From Mucilaginibacter sp. (GTDB taxonomy: Bacteria; Bacteroidota; Bacteroidia; Sphingobacteriales; Sphingobacteriaceae), in NCBI GenBank assembly GCA_030445275.1, contig JAUCSE010000058.1:62001-126000 (forward strand): DNA of 64,000 nt, in the 5' to 3' direction. A model generated the notes under the pieces. The model searched no databases and was not told the origin of the DNA. It saw only the letters and a program-made list of their open reading frames with translations. The translations under genes were made by a program, and so were the position numbers. Position 1 is the stretch's first letter. Each line of letters starts with the position of its first letter. This document shows, in pieces, positions 28,581-37,338 of the stretch.

Positions 28581-31500
28581 ATGAGTAACTTAAGTATTAT
28601 TATTGGCGACGAACGCCCTGATTTGATCAGAGAAGAAACCCTTGTTGATCTATTTTCATTATCAGTCCAAAACTATCCGAACAAAGCCGCGCTAATATTT
28701 CACGATCAAACATTAACCTATGCCGAGCTTGATCATTGGAGCGATGAGATCGCTGCATATTTAACCGGGCAGGGCATTGGCCGTAATGCCAGTGTGGGTA
28801 TTTGGTGGCCACGCGGCTTACACCTGCATGCTGCCATACTGGGTATTGTAAAATCGGGAGCTGCTTATGTGCCTGTTGACAGGGAGATCCCAGCCGAAAG
28901 AGTTGAGGTGATCATGAAGGAAGTTGGCGCGGTTGCTTGTTTTAGCCAGGAAAAGTTAAATACGGATTGCCTGCTGTTACAGGTACCCTCACGACCTCAG
29001 CAATCATCTGCCATAAATGGCATTACTATATCTAATGATGATCTAGCAGGCCCTAAGCCCCAGGATCCGGCTTATGTATTGTACACCTCAGGAAGTACCG
29101 GCAAGCCAAAGGGTATATTAATAAGCCATAAACAAATTTGCCATTTAGTAAGATCCGAGCAATCGGTTATTGATATCCATAACGATGATAAAGTTTATCA
29201 GGGCTTTTCGGTATCGTTTGACATGTGGTGCGAGGAAACCTGGATCAGCTATTTTGTTGGCGCTACTTTATGGGTGGCCGACAACACCACCTCAAAAGCT
29301 ATTGATGAACTTAGTGACACGTTAAAGAAAGAGCATATTACCATATTACATGCTGTACCCAGTCTGCTTGCAGTAATGGACGATGATGTGCCCCTATTAA
29401 GATTGGTTAATTCGGGTGGCGAGGCATGCACCCCCCAGGTACTGGCCAAATGGGCTAAACCAGGCATACATTTTTTTAATAGTTATGGCCCCACCGAAAC
29501 TACGGTAACAGCCACTATGGCGCCATTAAACAGAGGCGATCAAATTATTATCGGGCAGCCCTTACCTAACTATAACCTTGCTGTTGTTGATGAGGCTTTG
29601 AATATTTTACCGGCCGGCGAAGCCGGTGAACTGATCATAACCGGTCCCGGATTATCTGATGGCTATGTAAAGCTGCCGCAGCTTACCCAGGAAAAATTTG
29701 TTGATAAGCCCGCCTCCTTATCCGCATTACCCGGCAACAGGCTTTACCGCACCGGTGATATTGCGGTGATCAGCAAAGAGGGCAATGTGGATATGTACGG
29801 CCGTATTGACGATCAGATAAAACTGCGTGGTTATCGCATTGAGTTAGGCGAAATTGAAGCAAAGCTTAACCAGCTATCGGGAGTTGCATCGGCAGCGGTT
29901 GCCGTAAAAAAAGACAGCCTTGGTCAGGAACATTTGGTTGGTTACGTGGTAACCGAGGGTATGATCAATATTGATGAAAACGATTTCAGGCTGGAACTGA
30001 CCAAAAGCCTGCCATCGTACATGGTGCCTAATACTATTATAAGTCTGCCCTTAATGCCGCGCATGCCAAGCGGTAAAATTAACCGCAAAGCCTTACCTGT
30101 ACCTGACTCTCTTACCACAGGCGCTGCTAATGCAGAACAGGAAGCGCTGGACATGAACGCTCCGATTGCTGATCGTATTATGACCATACTGCATCGGATA
30201 TTTCCTAATAAAACCATTGATGCCTCGATGGATTTCTTTAATGATCTTGGCGGCCACTCGTTATTAGCTGCCGGTTTTGTATCCCAGCTACGTCGTGATG
30301 CAGCCCTACCCAAGGTATCCTTAAAAGATGTTTACCTGCACAGGCCTTTGAGTGCTTTGATTACTAACTGGGAGCAGCAAACAGAAGAGAAACAAAAGGA
30401 ACCTCACATTTTCAATAAAATTCCGCTGTGGCGCTATGCAACGTGCTGGCTGGCACAATCTGTAGCTTTACTGGTGATATTTGGTTTATTCGCGTTTCAA
30501 ATATTTATTCCCTACTTAGGTTATTATTATGTTGACCAGGAAACCAGCAACGTGGGCTATTCTATTTTAACTTCATTAGTGCTTTTTGCTTTTATACCGC
30601 CCATATTTACAGTCATTTCCATTACTGCAAAACGATTGATTATAGGCAAATTTAAAGCCGGCGATTATCCTTTATGGGGTACTTATTATTTTAGGTGGTG
30701 GTTTGTAAAAACCATGCAGCGCCTGGTACCGGCACAATTTTTAAACGGAACGCCACTATATCCGGTCTATCTGCGCATGCTTGGAATGAAGATAGCTCCT
30801 GATGCCCAGATAAGTGATTTTAGCTTCGGTGCAGAGGACCTAATCAGTATAGGTAATGATGTTAGCATCAGTTCAAACACCAGCCTTAACAACGCCATAG
30901 TGGAAGATGGCATGTTAAAACTGCGCACTATAGTTTTAGGTGATCATGCCTATATTGGCAGCAGCGCAGTAATTTCTGGTGATAGCGAGATACAAGATTG
31001 GGGCGAGCTAATGGACCTGAGCCATCTGCAACCGGGCAAAACCATAAAAGCTGGTGAAGTTTGGCAGGGAAGCCCGGCCCAGTTTAAGGAGAAAAAGGAG
31101 ATCGAAGATCTGCCGCAGCCCTTACCTGTTTCGGCAAGTACACGCAGAAAGTATAAGCTTATCTTCACACTTTCTATCATGATGTTCCCCATCATTATCC
31201 TGCTTCCTTTACTGCCAACCATCATTTCTATCAATAAACTGGATAATGCTGCCAGTGATTATGACTTCACTTATATGATTGGAGCTCCTGTACTGGCCCT
31301 GATATACATTGTACTTTTTGCGGCAGAAACCATATTACTTACGCGATTGCTGCAACGCAATATTAAACCAGGCAAATATCCCATTTATAGCATGTTCTAT
31401 GTTCGTAAATGGTTTGCAGATCAACTCATGTCATTGAGTCTGATCGTACTGCACCCTATTTATGCAACTGTATTTATAGCTAGTTTTTTTAGAGCTTTGG

Positions 31501-32543
31501 GAGCCAAAATTGGGAAAGAAACAGAGATATCAACAGCAAGTAGTGTTACCCATCCCCTGCTTGCCATAGGCGATGGCGCATTTGTGGCGGATGCCGTTAC
31601 CCTGGGCGAGGCCGATGTTCGCGGTCAGCAATTGATGCTGAGCCAAACAACTATTGATGGTTTTAGCTTTGTAGGTAACAGTGCATTGATACCACAGGGG
31701 TACCATTTAAAGGGCAATATGCTTATTGGCGTATTATCAACACCACCAAGTGAGCAGCAAACCGGAGCTAATAATGCCCGGGATTGGTTCGGATCACCGG
31801 CAATTCCACTACCCCGCAGGCAGGAAAGTAACCCGTTCCCACCCGAGCTTACTATCAAACCAAAACCACTCCGGAGACTTGCGCGTGGAACGGTGGAATT
31901 TATCCGTATTATATTACCTGAAAGTGCAATTATCTGTTTCTCCATCCTTTTCATAGCTTATGGCCACGACCTTATAGTTGACGAACCTTTATGGAAAATC
32001 ATTTTATACTTCCCATTTTATTACCTGTTTTACATGGGTATACCGGCATTTTTATTTACGGTATTTTTAAAGTGGGTTTTTATAGGCAGATATAAAGCCA
32101 AACAACGCCCTATGTGGAGTTGGAATGTTTGGCGAAGTGAAGCAATTACATCCACCTACGAGGCACTTTCCATTCCCTTTCTACTTGAATACTTGCAAGG
32201 TACACCATGGTTACCATTGATGATGCGCTTGCTTGGCGTAAAAACAGGTAAACGGGTATGGATGAATACCACCGATATCACCGAATTTGATATGGTTAGT
32301 ATCGGTACTGATGCTGCTCTTAATTCAGATTGCGGACCGCAAACTCACTTGTTTGAAGATAGGGTAATGAAGGTTGGCTCCATCAAAATTGGTGCACGAA
32401 GCAGTATCGGTGCCGGAACAATCATTCTATATGACAGCGAAGTAGGTGATGATACTAAACTGGAAGCATTGTCGCTGGTGATGAAAGGTGAACGACTATC
32501 ACCTGGAACAGACTGGACAGGAAGCCCGGTGAAACCGCTATAA
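28581..32543 (+). CDS. Membrane-bound Pls-like NRPS (poly-amino-acid synthetase type)
   Basis: A 1320-residue single-module NRPS-like enzyme. The adenylation domain (about 15-505) has all core motifs: YVLYTSGSTGKPKG (165-178), NSYGPTETT (300-308), YRTGD, GRIDDQIKLRGYRIELGEIE (407-426) and PSGKINRKALP with Lys499. A carrier domain follows with GGHS, phosphopantetheine on Ser560. There is no condensation or thioesterase domain. Instead three membrane-helix pairs (about 616-683, 858-922, 1105-1168) each precede a related soluble domain containing hexapeptide-like beta-helix runs and ending in W-x-GSP. This order and length match epsilon-poly-L-lysine synthetase (Pls) of Streptomyces, whose tandem C-domains join amino acids. 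The product here is unknown. A phosphopantetheinyl transferase must be supplied from elsewhere. It has no operon partners. Confidence 0.88.
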   Translation: MSNLSIIIGDERPDLIREETLVDLFSLSVQNYPNKAALIFHDQTLTYAELDHWSDEIAAYLTGQGIGRNASVGIWWPRGLHLHAAILGIVKSGAAYVPVDREIPAERVEVIMKEVGAVACFSQEKLNTDCLLLQVPSRPQQSSAINGITISNDDLAGPKPQDPAYVLYTSGSTGKPKGILISHKQICHLVRSEQSVIDIHNDDKVYQGFSVSFDMWCEETWISYFVGATLWVADNTTSKAIDELSDTLKKEHITILHAVPSLLAVMDDDVPLLRLVNSGGEACTPQVLAKWAKPGIHFFNSYGPTETTVTATMAPLNRGDQIIIGQPLPNYNLAVVDEALNILPAGEAGELIITGPGLSDGYVKLPQLTQEKFVDKPASLSALPGNRLYRTGDIAVISKEGNVDMYGRIDDQIKLRGYRIELGEIEAKLNQLSGVASAAVAVKKDSLGQEHLVGYVVTEGMINIDENDFRLELTKSLPSYMVPNTIISLPLMPRMPSGKINRKALPVPDSLTTGAANAEQEALDMNAPIADRIMTILHRIFPNKTIDASMDFFNDLGGHSLLAAGFVSQLRRDAALPKVSLKDVYLHRPLSALITNWEQQTEEKQKEPHIFNKIPLWRYATCWLAQSVALLVIFGLFAFQIFIPYLGYYYVDQETSNVGYSILTSLVLFAFIPPIFTVISITAKRLIIGKFKAGDYPLWGTYYFRWWFVKTMQRLVPAQFLNGTPLYPVYLRMLGMKIAPDAQISDFSFGAEDLISIGNDVSISSNTSLNNAIVEDGMLKLRTIVLGDHAYIGSSAVISGDSEIQDWGELMDLSHLQPGKTIKAGEVWQGSPAQFKEKKEIEDLPQPLPVSASTRRKYKLIFTLSIMMFPIIILLPLLPTIISINKLDNAASDYDFTYMIGAPVLALIYIVLFAAETILLTRLLQRNIKPGKYPIYSMFYVRKWFADQLMSLSLIVLHPIYATVFIASFFRALGAKIGKETEISTASSVTHPLLAIGDGAFVADAVTLGEADVRGQQLMLSQTTIDGFSFVGNSALIPQGYHLKGNMLIGVLSTPPSEQQTGANNARDWFGSPAIPLPRRQESNPFPPELTIKPKPLRRLARGTVEFIRIILPESAIICFSILFIAYGHDLIVDEPLWKIILYFPFYYLFYMGIPAFLFTVFLKWVFIGRYKAKQRPMWSWNVWRSEAITSTYEALSIPFLLEYLQGTPWLPLMMRLLGVKTGKRVWMNTTDITEFDMVSIGTDAALNSDCGPQTHLFEDRVMKVGSIKIGARSSIGAGTIILYDSEVGDDTKLEALSLVMKGERLSPGTDWTGSPVKPL

Positions 32544-32558
32544 ATCATCCAAAAGTAT

Positions 32559-32605
32559 AATAATACAGTAGCCTATGTTACAAAAGCATAGGCTACTGTA
32601 TTATT
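32559..32605. terminator. Bidirectional terminator between convergent genes
   Basis: A perfect 19-bp stem (32559-32577 and 32587-32605) with a 9-nt loop lies between the convergent Pls-like and rhamnosidase genes. Its outer part is A/T-only, so U-rich tails form in both directions. The right arm includes the rhamnosidase stop codon (32601-32603). Confidence 0.85.
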
Positions 32606-35357
32606 TAACAGCAAATGAATAACGTCCTGATCCAACCTGAATCAGGGCTTTGCCTTTTTCAAACCCGAGCAGTTTTAAATTATTCCGGTTTAGTACACTT
32701 TTACCATCTTCACTGATCAAACTATTTTTACTGGCTGGTAAATAAATTATGGCAGTGGTATTTACCGGTATTTGGGTATGCATATAAAAGGAATGCACAG
32801 TTTTTTTCCATTCGTTGGAAATTAATCCATAGGGTGATAAATAACTCGTTTTAACTTCTGATATATTACCAACAAGCTCAGGCCTGATCAATATGTTTTG
32901 AAAGGCTACGGAGTTATCTGCTGGTTTTATGCCACCCAGGCCGCTATAAAACCATTCCATTAAATGCCCAAGCATAAAGTGATTATTGGAAGAGGTTGTA
33001 TTTGCCTGCCACGATTCTGTAAGGGCCGTCGCACCCTGCGCCAGCTGATATCCATAACCTGGAACATCGGTTCGGTTGTTCATATCAAAAATCACATCTG
33101 ATCGTCCGGCATCATCCAAAACACGAAGCAAATACCGGTAACCAATATCACCAGCCGTGATCCTGTTATTATGATCACGAATATCCTTAACAATATTATT
33201 TACAACCTTCTCTTTATTTGCTGAATCAGCCAAGCCCATATATACCGACATAGCATTCGCGGCCTGGCTGCCAGTACCATATTGGTTGGTTTGTTTATTA
33301 AAAAAAGTGTGGTTATATGCCTTTTTAACTTCTTCACTTAAATTTGTATACTTCTTTTCATCATCCGTTTTACCCAAAACGTGCGCTATTTTTGCAAGCA
33401 GGGTAAGATCATAATAATAAGTTGCCGTTCCTGTAATTCCTTTAGGTGTTAGTTGCGATTCGCCAGGCCCATTCGGTCCGATGTCATACCAATCACCAAG
33501 TCCATGGTAAAGGATATGATCCTTTGACTTTTCCAGATAAGCCACATAACGGGTCATCATATCATAACTTCCTGCCAATACCTGCTGGTCGCCATACCAT
33601 TGGTAGATGTAATAGGGCAAAATAATACCATTGCTGCCCCACTCCGGCGAGTCACGGAATCCTTTGCTAAACTCAACATATTCAGGTGCAATATCTGGGA
33701 TCAGCCCATCTGCTGTTTGCGATTTGATCATATCCCTTACTACTTTGCGGCATAGGGTGGCAATATCATAGTTATACCTGATAGAACTTCCCACTAAATA
33801 AGCTTCCTCCAGCCAGCCTAATTTTTCGCGATGCGGGCAATCTGTAAAAACGCTGGCTGTATTGCTGCGGATAGCCCAATCAATCAGTTTAAATACCCGG
33901 TTAAACAAATCATTGGAGCAGGAGAATGTGCCTATAGTAGGAGCACTATTTCGGGTATGCAAACTTTTAATATCCAATATTACCGGAAGCGCACCAGAAT
34001 TCATTTCCTTTTCTGGAACAGCTCCCTCTATCTGGATATACCTGAATCCATGATACATAAATTGGGGATGCCACGTTTCTGTTCCAACGCCATTAAGCGT
34101 ATAATTGAAATAAACGGGTGTACCAATTGCTTTTTGCGTAACCAGACCATCACTATCCAATAATTCTGCAGGGGTTATTTTTACAACCGCCCCTTTATTA
34201 CCCTTAACAATTATACTCGGTATAGCCGATGCGTTTTGCCCCATATCATATACCCATGCACCAGGCTTGGGATGAGTGATTTTTATAGGAGAAAACTCAT
34301 CAAATATTTTTAGGGGATACTGCATCTGTGCTTCCAGTTTAGGGGGGCCATCAACAACTATAGCCTGCTGCCAGTTATGGTCATCAAAACCGGCGCTATT
34401 CCAGCCATGTTGCTCTAAATTGGCATTATAATCTTCGCCCCCATAAATACTGGAGAAGGTAACCGGACCAGGAGTAGCCTTCCAGGTTTCATCACTGACA
34501 ATATTTTCTACGCTCCCATCCCGATATTCCAGTACCACCCGGCAAATCATTTTGGGATATCCGAATGCCCCCTTCAACTTATGGTATCGCTCGCCCGGGG
34601 TGTAATAAAATCCGTTTCCAAGCATTACACCGATTGCATTGTTGCCTTGTTTTAGTGTGTTGGTAACATCAAATGTTACGTATAAAGCATGTTTATCATA
34701 CTTTGTCCATCCGGGGTCTAAAAAATGGTCACCAACCTTTACACTGTTCAAACTGAGATCAAATTGCCCAAGCCCTGTTATAAATGCGGTGGCTTTTTTA
34801 ATGGGTTTAAAAACAGCAAACGCCTTCCGTAATATCGGCAAAGTATCTTTTCCCTGATGCCACCTTTTATCCCGTGTATCGTCAATAGCAGGAACTAAAT
34901 ACAGCGAATCAGGAAGCTTGTTATAGGCTATCCATTTGGCTCCCTTCCAATCATCAACTGATAATAATCCCATTTGCCATTTTGCAGGTTTGCTCCATGA
35001 AGATACAGCACCATAGTTATCCCATACCATTACCTTCCAATAGTAAGTTTTCACTGAAGACATTTTTTTACCGGCAAAAGGTATCTGGATTGATTGGCTT
35101 GATAATACTTTTTTTGTATCCCACACATTACCCTGATTTTTTTGGAGTAGTAAAGAATCATCTGCTACTAATATCCGGTAAGCTGCCTGTTTTACATTCC
35201 TTTTACTGGAGATGAGCCGCCAGCTTAATTCTGGTCTTTGAGCATCAATGCCGATGGGATTGGTTTGATACTCACAAAATACTTGCTGAACACCGATCTG
35301 GGCAGATGCCCGGAGCATTGTTATTAACAAGAAGCAACACAGAATTATTTTATTCAT
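32601..35357 (-). CDS. Exported alpha-L-rhamnosidase (GH78)
   Basis: A 918-residue secreted glycoside hydrolase that removes terminal alpha-L-rhamnose from plant or bacterial glycans. The signal peptide is about residues 1-19 (RASAQ). Fibronectin-like and N-terminal beta domains (to about 330) and a concanavalin-like domain precede the (alpha/alpha)6 catalytic domain at about 470-820. This shows the GH78 signature SVFTDCPHREKLGWLEEAYL near 502-521, with the acidic residues of the active site, and WYDIGPNGPGES near 625. A C-terminal beta-sandwich ends the protein. It has its own spacer on both sides, so it is probably monocistronic; no rhamnose catabolic genes are nearby. Confidence 0.94.
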   Translation of the reverse strand: MNKIILCCFLLITMLRASAQIGVQQVFCEYQTNPIGIDAQRPELSWRLISSKRNVKQAAYRILVADDSLLLQKNQGNVWDTKKVLSSQSIQIPFAGKKMSSVKTYYWKVMVWDNYGAVSSWSKPAKWQMGLLSVDDWKGAKWIAYNKLPDSLYLVPAIDDTRDKRWHQGKDTLPILRKAFAVFKPIKKATAFITGLGQFDLSLNSVKVGDHFLDPGWTKYDKHALYVTFDVTNTLKQGNNAIGVMLGNGFYYTPGERYHKLKGAFGYPKMICRVVLEYRDGSVENIVSDETWKATPGPVTFSSIYGGEDYNANLEQHGWNSAGFDDHNWQQAIVVDGPPKLEAQMQYPLKIFDEFSPIKITHPKPGAWVYDMGQNASAIPSIIVKGNKGAVVKITPAELLDSDGLVTQKAIGTPVYFNYTLNGVGTETWHPQFMYHGFRYIQIEGAVPEKEMNSGALPVILDIKSLHTRNSAPTIGTFSCSNDLFNRVFKLIDWAIRSNTASVFTDCPHREKLGWLEEAYLVGSSIRYNYDIATLCRKVVRDMIKSQTADGLIPDIAPEYVEFSKGFRDSPEWGSNGIILPYYIYQWYGDQQVLAGSYDMMTRYVAYLEKSKDHILYHGLGDWYDIGPNGPGESQLTPKGITGTATYYYDLTLLAKIAHVLGKTDDEKKYTNLSEEVKKAYNHTFFNKQTNQYGTGSQAANAMSVYMGLADSANKEKVVNNIVKDIRDHNNRITAGDIGYRYLLRVLDDAGRSDVIFDMNNRTDVPGYGYQLAQGATALTESWQANTTSSNNHFMLGHLMEWFYSGLGGIKPADNSVAFQNILIRPELVGNISEVKTSYLSPYGLISNEWKKTVHSFYMHTQIPVNTTAIIYLPASKNSLISEDGKSVLNRNNLKLLGFEKGKALIQVGSGRYSFAVK

Positions 35358-35438
35358 CAGCTGTATATGAATTTAAAGCTTTATTCCATTAAAATTATCC
35401 TAAAAATTTAATAAAACCTCGTAACGATTATTAAAAAT

Positions 35439-35464
35439 GGAGTATAGCCCTCCGGCTATACTCC
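35439..35464 (-). terminator. Terminator after the beta-helix lipoprotein gene
   Basis: A perfect 11-bp stem GGAGTATAGCC/GGCTATACTCC with a 4-nt loop. Reading the minus strand, it is followed by ATTTTTAATA. It lies 70 bp downstream of the beta-helix gene stop and separates it from the rhamnosidase gene. Confidence 0.85.
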
Positions 35465-35533
35465 TACCAATCAACTTAACCAAAATTAACTTTTGTTTAA
35501 AGAAGAACTTTAATAATCATCGTTTCAGGTATA

Positions 35534-36535
35534 CTAATGTATAATGGTAGTGGTACCAAGTGAGTTACCGGTAAATTCATTAGTTGAAAATGATGATGTA
35601 TTTGTATTGCTGTACTGTGTCCAGCGTTCAGTGATTCCGTATTGAGCGTTATAGTTTATATGGTTATTGGTAACTATGGTACCATCGCAGCCACCAATAT
35701 TGTTCTGGAAAGTTATTCCGCTCCTGTTTTGATTGTAGTCGATCGTGTTATTATCAATCCGGTTGCCGTTGGAATCATCAATACCTATCCCCCCTACACC
35801 ACGGTTACCCGTATTGTTTTTATGTATCCAGTTATTGTACACATAGTTATTATGACTTAAAACATCAATAGTTAACCCTTCTGCCCCATTTTCATAAATC
35901 TGATTATCACGTATGGTACCATCTGAATGCCCGTGTTGAGATACGCCAACCATATAGTTATAATATACGCTGCACCCAATTACGGTATTATAACTGCATA
36001 CCGGATTCCCTGTATTATGTAATAATATGCCAGCACCAACTGCTGTAGAATTGCCACAATTATGAATTTTACTATTTGATACCGTATTGTGCTGACCGTA
36101 TATGATGATGCCGGCCTCGGGCAAATCGCCACCATCCAGTTCTACCAGGTCAATGGTGTTATAGTTACCTGTAATTTCGAAAGCAGCTGCATTATAGGTA
36201 TTTGCGGCTTTGCGTATAACAGCCCCGCTTTCGCCTCTGATAGTTATATTATTCTTACCTAAGGGTAGCCTTACCGGAGTTGTTATATAATGGCTCCCTG
36301 ACCTTAAAACAATGATGTCGTTATCGCTGGCTTGATCTACCAGGGTTTGCAATGCCGAATTATAACTTGGAGCGTTTAAATAATATGTTTGTGCAGGTGT
36401 ACTATTAATTTTTTGAGTTGACTGGGCATCCTTAGTGATAGCTTTAGGGGCCTCCTTTTTACAAGCAATGGAAAACACAACGATGAATGTAGCCACTGCA
36501 ACCCGTATTTTAGTTTTTATAATTATCGTTTTCAT
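35534..36535 (-). CDS. Right-handed parallel beta-helix lipoprotein
   Basis: A 333-residue protein with a lipoprotein-type start (TFIVVFSIACKKEAP; Cys at 25). From about residue 70 it consists of repeated 20-25-residue coils rich in Asn, Gly, Val and Ile, such as GNYNTIDLVELDGG, NTVSNSKIHNCGNS and NRIDNNTIDYNQN. This is the pattern of PbH1 repeats and NosD- or pectate-lyase-like folds. A polysaccharide lyase or epimerase role is possible, but I see no decisive catalytic set. It is probably monocistronic, with its own terminator, and lies between the rhamnosidase and cytochrome/FG-GAP genes on the same strand. Confidence 0.85.
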   Translation of the reverse strand: MKTIIIKTKIRVAVATFIVVFSIACKKEAPKAITKDAQSTQKINSTPAQTYYLNAPSYNSALQTLVDQASDNDIIVLRSGSHYITTPVRLPLGKNNITIRGESGAVIRKAANTYNAAAFEITGNYNTIDLVELDGGDLPEAGIIIYGQHNTVSNSKIHNCGNSTAVGAGILLHNTGNPVCSYNTVIGCSVYYNYMVGVSQHGHSDGTIRDNQIYENGAEGLTIDVLSHNNYVYNNWIHKNNTGNRGVGGIGIDDSNGNRIDNNTIDYNQNRSGITFQNNIGGCDGTIVTNNHINYNAQYGITERWTQYSNTNTSSFSTNEFTGNSLGTTTIIH

Positions 36536-37338
36536 AGAGCAAGTGATATATTATTCAGGCCTGATACTGCATAAAACAATCATGAATAACAGTATACAAA
36601 ACCGCATCATATCATTCAATAATTATCTGCTACTTATAATTGGTTTTTTGATGATCACAAACAGAAAGAAACTTTGCAAAATCGTCAATTCAAATATGAA
36701 TTAAAAACAGTTAGCCTGTTTGGCAATTTGTATCAATCTATCTACATTTCGTATCATTTATATACTGGCGAGAATATATTTAACGTTAATCAAAAATAAA
36801 GGCATAAAAAAAGCGCTCCGTATCTCACCCCGGAGCGCATTCAATGTTCCTACAAACATCGATCAACTAAACTCAGATCTCTACAATCTAAGGTCTTTAT
36901 AATATTATACTGCAATTCTGTTAATGAATATTCCGTATAAATTTTACACTTATAACTGCCCTTTATAGCCTGTTGATTCTCTAAACAATAAAGTAAATGA
37001 TCTCAAACAGTAACTTATGTATTAAACCGTCATTCCACTTAGAATACGGCTTTCAATTGAATAAATAATACTTCAAAACCAAAATAACACTATGAAAAAC
37101 ATGAGCGTGTTTATTCCATAAATAGGTGTGGGAGATTGTTTCAGGCATAATGATAAAATTGGTCTATTTTCCTACTGAGTAGCAACAATTTGCTTCAACA
37201 GGTATTTCTTCTTCGTTACCGTAAATGTAAAATAAGTTTGCAGCTTATGCAATAATTATGGATTATTTCCTCATAAAATGAGCACCTATTTTCAGTTAAT
37301 AAGTTCATTTATTAAAATATATTATTAAACCCTAGTTT
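36536..37338. other. 803-bp spacer, non-coding except for one terminator
   Basis: Very AT-rich DNA between two minus-strand genes. The only strong element is a minus-strand terminator at 36806-36838, 500 bp beyond the upstream gene. A plus-strand TAAGTTTG (37233-37240) matches the -7 consensus but lacks a clear -33 and drives no visible gene. No convincing reading frame was found. Confidence 0.5.
36806..36838 (-). terminator. Isolated rho-independent terminator
   Basis: The stem GCGCTCCG (36813-36820) with CGGAGCGC (36831-36838) and a 10-nt loop is followed, on the minus strand, by seven T. It lies 500 bp downstream of the nearest minus-strand gene end (37339) and may end either a very long 3' UTR or an unannotated small RNA. 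Confidence 0.8.

Noticed and set aside
37233..37240. Plus-strand promoter TAAGTTTG
   Set aside because: It matches the -7 consensus, but there is no -33 element at the right distance and no plus-strand gene downstream; probably chance in AT-rich DNA.
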